This document shows, piece after piece, positions 1-7,489 of a stretch of 64,000 bases of DNA; within the stretch, counting starts at the first letter, position 1; each line of letters opens with the position of its first letter. The stretch covers positions 1,798,001-1,862,000 of the forward strand of contig NZ_OZ201293.1 of assembly GCF_964332355.1 (NCBI RefSeq). The letters are read 5' to 3'. Source of the DNA: Imbroritus primus (GTDB lineage: Bacteria > Pseudomonadota > Gammaproteobacteria > Burkholderiales > Burkholderiaceae). The translations under genes were made by a program, and so were the position numbers. The notes beneath the pieces are model-generated. The model searched no databases. It was given only the letters and a program-made list of their open reading frames with translations, and was not told the origin of the DNA.

Positions 1-552
1 CTTGACGACGATGGTGCAGCCTGCGGCAAGCGCCGGTGCGACCTTGCGGGTGATCATGGCCAGCGGAAAATTCCACGGTGTAATGGATACGCACACGCCG
101 ATCGGCTGCTTGATCACCACCAGGCGCTTGTCGGCCGCGGGGCTCTGCAGCACGTCGCCGTTGACACGCTTGGCTTCTTCCGCAAACCATTCGACGAACG
201 AGAGGCCGTAGTCCACTTCGCCACGCGCTTCAGCCAGCGGCTTGCCTTCCTCCCCGGCGATGATCGCGGCAAGGTCGCCAGCATGCTGGCACAGCAGGTA
301 ATACCAGGCGCGCATGCGCCGTGCGCGCTCCTTGCCGGTCAGCGCACGCCACGCCGGTAGGGCGCGATGTGCCGCATCGATGGCGGCCCGGGCATCGGCG
401 GCGTCGGCATTGGGCACGCTGGCAATGGTGGCGCCCGTCGCGGGGTCGTCCACGGCAAAGACCGACTCAGTGAGGGCACTGCGCCACTGGCCATCGCACA
501 GGTAACGGTTCTTGAGCAAGCTCGGATCCTGCAGGTGTTTGGAGAGTGTCAT
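1..552 (-). CDS. NAD(P)-dependent aldehyde dehydrogenase, GabD-like (3' end outside window)
   Basis: The first 184 codons of an aldehyde dehydrogenase are visible; the catalytic Cys/Glu half lies beyond the left edge. The N-terminus (LLKNRYLCDGQW) and the TPWNFPLAM segment followed by APALAAGC are typical of the succinate-semialdehyde dehydrogenase class, which oxidises small aldehydes to acids with NAD(P)+. It is the last visible gene of a minus-strand set with two SDRs, a Bug protein and a ThDP enzyme. A 197-base gap without a recognisable gene separates it from the SDR upstream. The exact aldehyde is unknown; oxidation of the product of the ThDP decarboxylase-like enzyme is an inference from context. 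Confidence 0.85.
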   Translation of the reverse strand, partial: MTLSKHLQDPSLLKNRYLCDGQWRSALTESVFAVDDPATGATIASVPNADAADARAAIDAAHRALPAWRALTGKERARRMRAWYYLLCQHAGDLAAIIAGEEGKPLAEARGEVDYGLSFVEWFAEEAKRVNGDVLQSPAADKRLVVIKQPIGVCVSITPWNFPLAMITRKVAPALAAGCTIVVK

Positions 553-749
553 GATAGAAAGGCCGCCATGCGGCTGTGGGATCAAAAAAAGAAGATTTCC
601 AGGACGATCCATCACGGACCATCCCGGGCGTTGTCATCGCGTACGGGAAGCAACCATGCAGGGCTTGCGCAGCCCGGCGCCACTCCAGCATCAAGGCGAC
701 CGGTGGCTGAACCTTCCGACTGGCATCTCTCCGCCCTGTCAGGTGAAGG

Positions 750-1520
750 CTACGCCATGGCCTGCCCGCCATTGATATCCAGCGAAATTCCGGTGATGAA
801 AGCCGCATCGTCAGAGGCGAGGAATGCAACCGCGCCGGCGATATCATCCACACCGGCGTGCCGGCGCAGCGGAATCTCCGACACGATGCGCTCGCGCTCT
901 TCCGGCGTGCGGCGCTCGGCCCACAGTCCGGAGGTACGCGGCGTGAGAACCACGCCCGGGCAGATGCAATTGACGGTGATGCCCGACGGTCCGTACTCCA
1001 TCGCCAGCTGACGCGTCAGTGCGGCCATTGCGCCTTTGGCTGCTGCGTAGTTCGGACCGGCGATGAAGCTGCCGAAACGTCCGGCCTTGGAACCGTAGTT
1101 GACGATGCGCCCCGCTCCGCCCCGCTGCATCAGCGGCAGCGCTGCACGGCAGGCCCACACCGCCCCCATCAGGTTGAGGTTCATCACGCGTGCCCAGTCA
1201 TCATCGCTTTCATCCATGAAGCGATACGGCGTGTGCAGCGAGCCGCCGGCGTTGTTCACGAGCAGGTCAAGCCGGCCGCTGGCGTCGAAGGCGGCCTGCA
1301 CGGCGTCACGGACTTCCGACTCGCGCGTGGAATCCGCCTGGATCGCATGCAGTGCAAGTCCCAGGGACGCAGCCTCTGCAACCGCATCTTCGAGCACGTT
1401 GCCATCGCGGTCTGAAATCCACACCTGCATGCCCTCTTGCGCGAGGCGGATGGCCGTAGCCCGGCCAATGCCACCGCCTGCGCCGGTCAGGAACGCTGTC
1501 TTGCCTCTCAAGCCGCGCAT
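750..1520 (-). CDS. SDR-family oxidoreductase
   Basis: 256-residue short-chain dehydrogenase/reductase. It shows the N-terminal cofactor motif TGAGGGIG, the NNAG motif, and the catalytic YAAAK (Tyr-x3-Lys) near residue 156; the C-terminal GISLDINGG is typical of 3-oxoacyl-ACP-reductase-like SDRs. The ATG at 1520 is preferred over the GTG at 1526 because GGAG lies 5 bases before it; the upstream Bug gene stops 2 bases earlier, suggesting coupling. Substrate cannot be read from sequence. Within this operon it may oxidise a hydroxy intermediate to the oxo form (inference). Confidence 0.85.
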   Translation of the reverse strand: MRGLRGKTAFLTGAGGGIGRATAIRLAQEGMQVWISDRDGNVLEDAVAEAASLGLALHAIQADSTRESEVRDAVQAAFDASGRLDLLVNNAGGSLHTPYRFMDESDDDWARVMNLNLMGAVWACRAALPLMQRGGAGRIVNYGSKAGRFGSFIAGPNYAAAKGAMAALTRQLAMEYGPSGITVNCICPGVVLTPRTSGLWAERRTPEERERIVSEIPLRRHAGVDDIAGAVAFLASDDAAFITGISLDINGGQAMA

Positions 1521-1522
1521 AT

Positions 1523-2506
1523 TCACTCCACCGTGATATTGGCGAATTTGATGACCTTGGCCCAGCGTTGCATCTCGGCGTCCATCAACTGGCGGAAATC
1601 GGCAATCGACCCGCCCTTCGCCTGGCCGCCGACATTGTCGAGACGCTGCTTGAAGGTATCGGTCGCGAGGATCTTGTTCACCTCGGTATTGATCTTCTGC
1701 AGGATGGCTGGCGGCGTGCCGGCGGGTGCCAGCAGCGAGAACCAGCCTTGCGACTCGAAGCCCGGCACGCCTGCCTCGATCATGGTCGGCAGATCGGGGG
1801 CCGATGGGCTGCGCTGCGCAGTCGTCACGGCCAGTGCCTTGATGCGGCCGGATTTGATATGCGGCAAGGCTGCCGGGAGGTTGTCGAACATCAGGTCGAT
1901 CTGGCCACCCATCAGGTCAGCCAGGGCCGGTGCGCTGCCGCGATACGGAATATGCGTGATGAACGTGCCGGTCATCGACTTGAACATCTCCGACGACAGG
2001 TGCGGCGTGCCACCGATGCTGGACGAGCCGTAGTTCAGCTTGCCGGGCTTCTGCTTGGCAAGGTTGATCACGTCCTTTACCGACTTGGCTTGCAGCTTGG
2101 GGCTGATGATCAGGACGTTGGGCACCGTGGCCACGACCACGATGGGATCCAGGCGTTTCTGCGGATCGAAATTGCTGTTCTTGAACAGCAACGGATTAAT
2201 GGTCAGCGTCTGTGGCGCGCCGACGACCAGCGTGTAGCCATCGGGAGCTGAACGCGCGGCCGCCTCCATGCCGATATTGCCGCTTGCGCCGCTGCGGTTC
2301 TCGACCACGAACGGCTGGCCCAGCGCACGCGACAGGCGATCAGCGATCTCGCGCCCCACGATGTCGGTCGCACCACCCGGCGGGAATGGCACGATCACGC
2401 GCACCGGCTTGTCCGGATAGGATGCAGCGGGATCGGATGCCGCGCCGGCCAGGCCGGGCAGCGTAGACATGCACACCAGCAGCGCCAATGATTTGAACAG
2501 TTTCAT
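1523..2506 (-). CDS. Bug/TctC-family tripartite tricarboxylate transporter substrate-binding protein
   Basis: 327-residue periplasmic binding protein. The signal peptide (about residues 1-22, ending GLAGAAS) is followed by YPDKPVRVIVPFPPGG and DIVGREIADRL, the hallmark start of Bug proteins, which are greatly expanded in Cupriavidus, Ralstonia and Bordetella and bind organic acids. A strong SD (AAGGAGA) precedes the ATG at 2506. No TctA/TctB membrane partner is present in the window, so it is an orphan receptor, as is common in this family. Its ligand is probably the substrate of the surrounding catabolic genes (inference). Confidence 0.9.
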   Translation of the reverse strand: MKLFKSLALLVCMSTLPGLAGAASDPAASYPDKPVRVIVPFPPGGATDIVGREIADRLSRALGQPFVVENRSGASGNIGMEAAARSAPDGYTLVVGAPQTLTINPLLFKNSNFDPQKRLDPIVVVATVPNVLIISPKLQAKSVKDVINLAKQKPGKLNYGSSSIGGTPHLSSEMFKSMTGTFITHIPYRGSAPALADLMGGQIDLMFDNLPAALPHIKSGRIKALAVTTAQRSPSAPDLPTMIEAGVPGFESQGWFSLLAPAGTPPAILQKINTEVNKILATDTFKQRLDNVGGQAKGGSIADFRQLMDAEMQRWAKVIKFANITVE

Positions 2507-2597
2507 GACAGTCTCCTTGGTTTTATGTTTTGGTGGATCCAGGATGCCTGCCACCCCGCGCGGAGCGAGACAGCCGGCATGGTGCTCAAGAGCCGGG

Positions 2598-3314
2598 CTA
2601 GTCCATGAGCGTGCCGCCATTCACATCCAGCACATGGCCGGTAATGAAGGACGCGGCCGGGCTGGCCAGGAAGTACGCTGCATCGGCAATCTCCTCGATC
2701 CGCCCGAGGCGGCCGAGCGGCACGCGTGCGGCGATCTCGGGCCAGCGGTCGCGCGGAATCATCTCGCCCTCGATCGGCCCGGGCGCCACGGCATTCACCC
2801 GCACGTCCGGCGCCAGCTCGGTGGCTAGCGATTTCATCAGCGAGATCACGCCCGCCTTGGAGGCGCAGTAGTGCGCCTTGGTCCCGCTGCGCGAGGCATT
2901 GAGTGCGGCGAAGCCCGTCTTACCAGCACGCGACGTCAGCAGTGTGATGCTGCCCCGCGCACGTGTCAGCGGCGCGATCGCAGCCTGCGCCACGATGAAG
3001 CTGCCGGTCAGGTTCACGTCGAGAATGCGCTTCCACTCGTCCAGCGGCGTCTCGGCAATGGACTTGACCGGCGCCGTGATCGCCGCAGAATGCACCAGCG
3101 CCTGCAACGTTCCGAGACGGCTGGCCTGTTCGACCAGCTGCGTCACCTGGGTCGGATCACAGACATCGGTGCGGATGAACTCGCACCCTTCAGGCAATGC
3201 GTCCTGCGGCTCGGCCAGATCCGCCACCACCACGCGGTAATCCGCCGCAAAGCGCTGCACGATGGCACGACCAATGTTGCGTGCGCCGCCCGTGACAATG
3301 GCAACAGGTTTCAT
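2598..3314 (-). CDS. SDR-family oxidoreductase
   Basis: 238-residue short-chain dehydrogenase. Motifs are TGGARNIG (cofactor binding), HSAA at the NNAG position, YCASK (catalytic Tyr/Lys) and GHVLDVNGG near the end. It follows the ThDP gene by 9 bases with a GAGGA SD, so the two are cotranscribed. It is a distinct family member from the SDR at 750-1520 rather than a duplication. Substrate unknown. Confidence 0.85.
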   Translation of the reverse strand: MKPVAIVTGGARNIGRAIVQRFAADYRVVVADLAEPQDALPEGCEFIRTDVCDPTQVTQLVEQASRLGTLQALVHSAAITAPVKSIAETPLDEWKRILDVNLTGSFIVAQAAIAPLTRARGSITLLTSRAGKTGFAALNASRSGTKAHYCASKAGVISLMKSLATELAPDVRVNAVAPGPIEGEMIPRDRWPEIAARVPLGRLGRIEEIADAAYFLASPAASFITGHVLDVNGGTLMD

Positions 3315-3323
3315 GGCTGGTCC

Positions 3324-5030
3324 TCAGTAGTCGGAAACATCGACATGGCTCGAAGCCGGATCGACCGTGACATCGATGACCGTCGGCACACCCGAGGCGC
3401 GCGCTTCGGCCAGCGCCGCGGCAAGCTGTTCGCGTGTCGTGACGTTGACACCGCGGCAACCCATGCCACGTGCGATCTGCGCGAAATCGGTCGTCGAGAA
3501 ATCGACCGCGATGCGACGCTCCTTGAGGTTGTCGCGCACCATGCCCAGGCCGCTGTTATTGGCCACGACCACGGTGATCGGCAGGTTCTCCTGCACACAG
3601 GTCGCCATCACGTTCATGGTCATGGCAAAGCCGCCGTCGCCGGTCAGGCACACCACGTTCTTCTCCGGATGTACAAGCTTGGTCGCTGCCGCGGCCGGCG
3701 CACCCCAGCCCATGCCGCCAATGCCGCCGGGCACGATCAACTGGCCGGGCGTGCGGATCTTCAGTGTGGTGGTGGCCCAGATACGGTTGGTACCGGCATC
3801 CAGCGTGAGCAGGTCGTCCGGCGTGAGGAATGTGTCCAGCGTCTTGATGATGTCGGCATTGTTCAGCATGCCAGGCGCGGCAGCCGGCACATCGAGCGAT
3901 ACCGGATGGGAAGCGTTCACGTCCGCGATCCACGCCAGGCGCGCATCGCGCTGGGCGGCGCCGAGGTCGTGTTCGAGCAGCGCCTCGAGTGCATCGCTAC
4001 CATCCGCGCACAGTGCCAGTTCGACCGGATACACCCAGCCCGCATTGCGCGGATCGACGTCGATCTGGGCAATGCGCTGCACACCTGGCTTGATGAAGTC
4101 GGCGCTGCGGAACTTGATATAGTCGGCGCCGAGGCTCGCGCCGACCACCACGAGCACGTCGGCGGAGGTCACTGCGGCATTGGCTGATTTCATGCCCCAG
4201 GTGCCGAGCATGCCCACCGACACGGCGGATGTTTCATCAACGATGCCCTTGCCGTTGTAGCTGGTCGCCACAGCAAGGCCGAAGCGCTCCGCCAGCGCCG
4301 CCACGGCCTTGCGGCCGCGCGCATTCTGCATGCCATTGCCGACCACCAGTACCGGCCGCTTGGCGCCACGCACCATCTCCGCCAGCGCGGCCAGCCCCTT
4401 GCCGTCTGGCTTGGGCATCACGACCTCTTGGTAACCCTGCGCCGGATACAGCTGCACGCGCTCCTGCTGGGGCATCTCGCGGCGGATGATGGGCGACTTG
4501 AGCACCACGGCAGTCGGGCCCTGGCGTGGCAGGTTGGCCTGCTTGTAGGCCTGCTGGATGGCGTACACCGCCTCGTGCGGTTCGGTCGCGTAGTAGGTGG
4601 CCTTGGTCATGGTCTTCATGACATTGCGTACGTCGGCCGCGCCGTAGTCGCCGGTCATGGTCTGGTACACGCCGTACATGCCAAAGCCGTCGTAGCAGGA
4701 CGTATCGGTCAGCACCAGCATCGGCGAACCCGAGAAATACGCTTCCAGGATACCAAACGCCCCCGTGGTGCTGGCAAACGGCCCCTGCCCCATGTACACG
4801 CCCGGCTTGCCGGTCAGCCGGCCCACTACCTGCGCCATGATCGATGCCACCTGTTCGCCGCGCGTGAGCACCACGCGCACATCCTTACGCTTGGCGTAGA
4901 ACTCATCGAGCATCCACGTCACGCCGAGTCCCGGCAAGGTAAACGCATATTCGACATCGAGCTCGGTCAGGGTACGGACCATGGCGTGCTTGGTGGTTTC
5001 GCCGGCCGGTACAGCAGTCACTGCATTCAT
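3324..5030 (-). CDS. thiamine-diphosphate-dependent enzyme, acetolactate synthase / benzoylformate decarboxylase-like
   Basis: 568-residue ThDP enzyme with the usual three domains: the N-terminal pyrimidine-binding domain holds the conserved Glu in TRGEQ (about residue 63), then a central domain, then the C-terminal pyrophosphate-binding domain with GDGGFAMT and downstream NNSG (the GDG-x-NN Mg/ThDP motif). Members cleave or ligate 2-oxo acids. The ATG at 5030 has an excellent SD (GGAGGAG); earlier Met codons lack one. It is the first gene of the operon, divergent from the LacI regulator. It could be a decarboxylase or a carboligase; the neighbouring aldehyde dehydrogenase favours an aldehyde product (inference). 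Confidence 0.85.
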   Translation of the reverse strand: MNAVTAVPAGETTKHAMVRTLTELDVEYAFTLPGLGVTWMLDEFYAKRKDVRVVLTRGEQVASIMAQVVGRLTGKPGVYMGQGPFASTTGAFGILEAYFSGSPMLVLTDTSCYDGFGMYGVYQTMTGDYGAADVRNVMKTMTKATYYATEPHEAVYAIQQAYKQANLPRQGPTAVVLKSPIIRREMPQQERVQLYPAQGYQEVVMPKPDGKGLAALAEMVRGAKRPVLVVGNGMQNARGRKAVAALAERFGLAVATSYNGKGIVDETSAVSVGMLGTWGMKSANAAVTSADVLVVVGASLGADYIKFRSADFIKPGVQRIAQIDVDPRNAGWVYPVELALCADGSDALEALLEHDLGAAQRDARLAWIADVNASHPVSLDVPAAAPGMLNNADIIKTLDTFLTPDDLLTLDAGTNRIWATTTLKIRTPGQLIVPGGIGGMGWGAPAAAATKLVHPEKNVVCLTGDGGFAMTMNVMATCVQENLPITVVVANNSGLGMVRDNLKERRIAVDFSTTDFAQIARGMGCRGVNVTTREQLAAALAEARASGVPTVIDVTVDPASSHVDVSDY

Positions 5031-5054
5031 GTGCTTCTCCTCCATTGTTTTTTT

Positions 5055-5084
5055 AGAATACAAACGTTTGCATTTGCATGTCAA
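5055..5084 (-). promoter_or_regulatory. predicted sigma-70 promoter of the ThDP-enzyme operon
   Basis: On the minus strand TTGACA (5084-5079) is followed 18 bases later by TATTCT (5060-5055), about 25 bases before the ATG at 5030. The spacer contains the LacI-type palindrome described separately. Confidence 0.6.
5057..5074. promoter_or_regulatory. LacI-type operator
   Basis: AATACAAACGTTTGCATT is an 18-base quasi-palindrome with one mismatched pair around a central CG, the form expected for LacI/GalR-family operators. It lies between the -35 and -10 elements of the divergent operon, so occupancy would block transcription. A half-site CGTTTGCA recurs at 5134-5141 just before the regulator gene, suggesting autoregulation. 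Confidence 0.65.
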
Positions 5085-5160
5085 CCAGTATCTTCATGGA
5101 AAATACTGGTCAACGTGTTATAGTCATGACCATCGTTTGCAAAAGGATGTTGGAACGCGC

Positions 5161-6177
5161 ATGGCGGCTGGTTTGAAAGATGTGGCCCGGATGGTCGGAG
5201 TCTCGATCAGTACGGTGTCCCGCGCATTGCACCGGCCCGAGATGGTCGACGCGGATACCCGCGAACGCGTCAATGCGGCAGTGAGCGCGCTCGGCTATGT
5301 GCCGCAGGGCGTGGGCCGCGCGCTGGTATCGCGCCGCACGTACAGCATCGGCGCGGTGATTCCACGCATCGGTGTCTCGGCGTTCGCACAAACAGTGGAA
5401 GCGCTACGCCAGGGCCTCGGCCAGGCCAACTACACCCTGCTTCTCGCACAGCCGCCGCTCAACGAGCAATCCGACCTGCGCCCCCTGCGCCGCCTGATCG
5501 AGCGCGGTGTGGATGGCATCGTGCTGCTCGGCAGCGACTGCCCACAAGCCTGGCTGGAAATCATCGAGAAAAATGGCCTGCCCATGACCACGATCTGGGC
5601 GGATGCCAGCGATGCGCCGCCTGGCGCGATCGGCTTCGACAACCGCGTTGCCGGACGGCAGGCAGCGGAGCATCTGCTGCAGTTGGGACACCGCGAGTTT
5701 GCTTTCATCAGTGGATACCTCGCATCCAACCAGCGTTCGCAGCAGCGTTACCAGGGATTGCTGGAAGCCATCGCCGCGGGCGGTGGCCGGCTGCCGCGCG
5801 AGCTTGTGATCGAGGCCGACTATGCATTCTCGGAAGGCTACCGGGCGGCACTCCAGCTACTCGAAAGCGGGCAGCGTTTTACGGCGTTGGTCTGCGGCAA
5901 CGACTATCTGGCGCTAGGCGCCATGGCAGGACTGCGCGAGCGCGGCCTGCGCATTCCGCACGACATGTCCGTGATTGGCTTCAACGACAGCGAGTTCTCG
6001 GCCTTCGTCGACCCGCCGCTGACGACCATCCGTTTTCCGTCGGTCGAGATCGGCACGGCTGCAGCGGAAACCCTGCTGGCTGCCATCGAGGGTGCGGAGC
6101 GGATGCCGCCAGCGCTCATGCTGCCGACGACTCTGGTACAGCGCAGTTCAACTGCGCCAGCAGCCACCACACCGTAG
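5161..6177 (+). CDS. LacI-family transcriptional regulator
   Basis: 338 residues, the usual family length. The N-terminal helix-turn-helix reads LKDVARMVGVSISTVSRAL, followed by the hinge helix region and a periplasmic-binding-protein-like effector domain (for example GIVLLGSDC, GFNDSEFSAFVDPPLT). The ATG at 5161 places the HTH at residue 5, as in relatives; a purine-rich AAAAGGA lies about 13 bases upstream, rather far. It is divergent from the catabolic operon whose promoter holds a matching palindrome and probably represses it until an inducer binds. The inducer is unknown. Confidence 0.92.
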   Translation: MAAGLKDVARMVGVSISTVSRALHRPEMVDADTRERVNAAVSALGYVPQGVGRALVSRRTYSIGAVIPRIGVSAFAQTVEALRQGLGQANYTLLLAQPPLNEQSDLRPLRRLIERGVDGIVLLGSDCPQAWLEIIEKNGLPMTTIWADASDAPPGAIGFDNRVAGRQAAEHLLQLGHREFAFISGYLASNQRSQQRYQGLLEAIAAGGGRLPRELVIEADYAFSEGYRAALQLLESGQRFTALVCGNDYLALGAMAGLRERGLRIPHDMSVIGFNDSEFSAFVDPPLTTIRFPSVEIGTAAAETLLAAIEGAERMPPALMLPTTLVQRSSTAPAATTP

Positions 6178-6195
6178 CCATCGCGGCAGAGCCAG

Positions 6196-7485
6196 TCAGC
6201 TCCGTTCCAGCACGGGTTTCCAGGACATGCGTCGGGCCTGGCGCCCGCGACGCTTGCGCTCCCAGATGACGATGCCGGTCACTGCCAGCATCACGACCAC
6301 CAGCCCCATCAACGACATCAGGATACGGCCCGGCAGGCCGAGGATGCGGCCGGAGTGCAGCGGCAGCTGAAGCTGTACGAAGACATCCGCAGCAGTGCCG
6401 TGCCACGGCCGATGCATGCCAAGAATCCGTCCGTCTTCGGCGCTGACATAGATATTGGACAACCCCATGCCCATTGCGCCGAGTTCGTTTTCCGGATCGA
6501 AGAACGATACGTTGTAGAACGGGAAATCCCCGCCATACCAGATGCCGCCCGGCGGATGCTCGAAGCCCAGGCGCTTGCCTTCTGCCGCAGCAATCTCGAT
6601 GGCTTGCGCAAAACTCAGCTTGGGCTCGAGATACGTGCCATACGGCGCAGGCTTGAGGGTCTCGTACGGTCCGGGCGTGGTGGTGGATACAGTGGACATC
6701 ACCGGATAGAACACCTCGCGATACAGGTTCAGCGAGAACGAGGTGAACGCCACGATCAGGATGACGCCCCACGCCCACAATCCACCTGCGCGATGCAGGT
6801 CGAAATTGACCTTGTAGCCGCCGGCGCGCCAGCGTACCAGCCACGCGGGTTTCCACCGCGCCAGCCACGAAACGGCGCGCGCACGTAACTGGACTCTGTT
6901 CGATTCCGCCGACGACATGCGTCGGCGCAAGCGACTCGGCCATGTCAGGTACATCGCCACAAAGCTGTCGAGAAACCACATTAGCGCCACGCCGCCCATG
7001 AGCCAGTATCCCCAGCGGTCCGAGCCAGCGAAGGGCGGAATATGCAGGCTTTCATGGAGATGCCGCAGCCATGGCATGAGGTTGCGCCTGGACAGCGCCA
7101 CGCTCTTGGAATCGCGATGCCCGGTGATCTGCGCGGACACGGGATCGACAAACACGGTGTTGTAGTCTAGGCGATAAGGCCGGCCCGTGGCCGGATCGAT
7201 TTTCGCCCGCACCAGGAATGACGCGGCATGTCCCTCTTCCAGGCCCAGCGTCATGTAGCTGACCATCACGCGTGGATCGGCTGCCTCGACCGCCGCAGCC
7301 AGCGTATTGGGATGCTGCAGCGGGCCGCGGCCCGGCGTATGCATGATGTCAGCGTTGAGCCACTCGTCGAGTTCATGGTCCCATGAGATGACCGCCCCCG
7401 TCAGGCCAGCGACGATCAGGAACAAGGCGATCGAGAGCCCGAGCCAGCGATGGACGATGGTCCAGAATGCGCGCACTGCAACCAT
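6196..7485 (-). CDS. PepSY-associated TM-helix membrane protein
   Basis: About 429 residues with four membrane segments (near residues 12-35, 165-185, 240-260 and 390-410), loop regions with PepSY character and several His residues (HRW near the start, HLHESLH, DLHRAGG). This family accompanies TonB siderophore receptors and is thought to act in ferric-siderophore reduction or handling at the inner membrane. Its start lies 4 bases after the receptor stop. AGGAG touches the ATG at 7485 directly, so the GTG three codons later, with a 9-base spacing, may be the true start. It converges on the LacI gene. Confidence 0.85.
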   Translation of the reverse strand: MVAVRAFWTIVHRWLGLSIALFLIVAGLTGAVISWDHELDEWLNADIMHTPGRGPLQHPNTLAAAVEAADPRVMVSYMTLGLEEGHAASFLVRAKIDPATGRPYRLDYNTVFVDPVSAQITGHRDSKSVALSRRNLMPWLRHLHESLHIPPFAGSDRWGYWLMGGVALMWFLDSFVAMYLTWPSRLRRRMSSAESNRVQLRARAVSWLARWKPAWLVRWRAGGYKVNFDLHRAGGLWAWGVILIVAFTSFSLNLYREVFYPVMSTVSTTTPGPYETLKPAPYGTYLEPKLSFAQAIEIAAAEGKRLGFEHPPGGIWYGGDFPFYNVSFFDPENELGAMGMGLSNIYVSAEDGRILGMHRPWHGTAADVFVQLQLPLHSGRILGLPGRILMSLMGLVVVMLAVTGIVIWERKRRGRQARRMSWKPVLERS

Positions 7486-7489
7486 CTCC

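Noticed and set aside
553..749. A small gene between the SDR and aldehyde dehydrogenase genes
   Set aside because: Frames here are shadows extending from neighbours; no SD or recognisable product.
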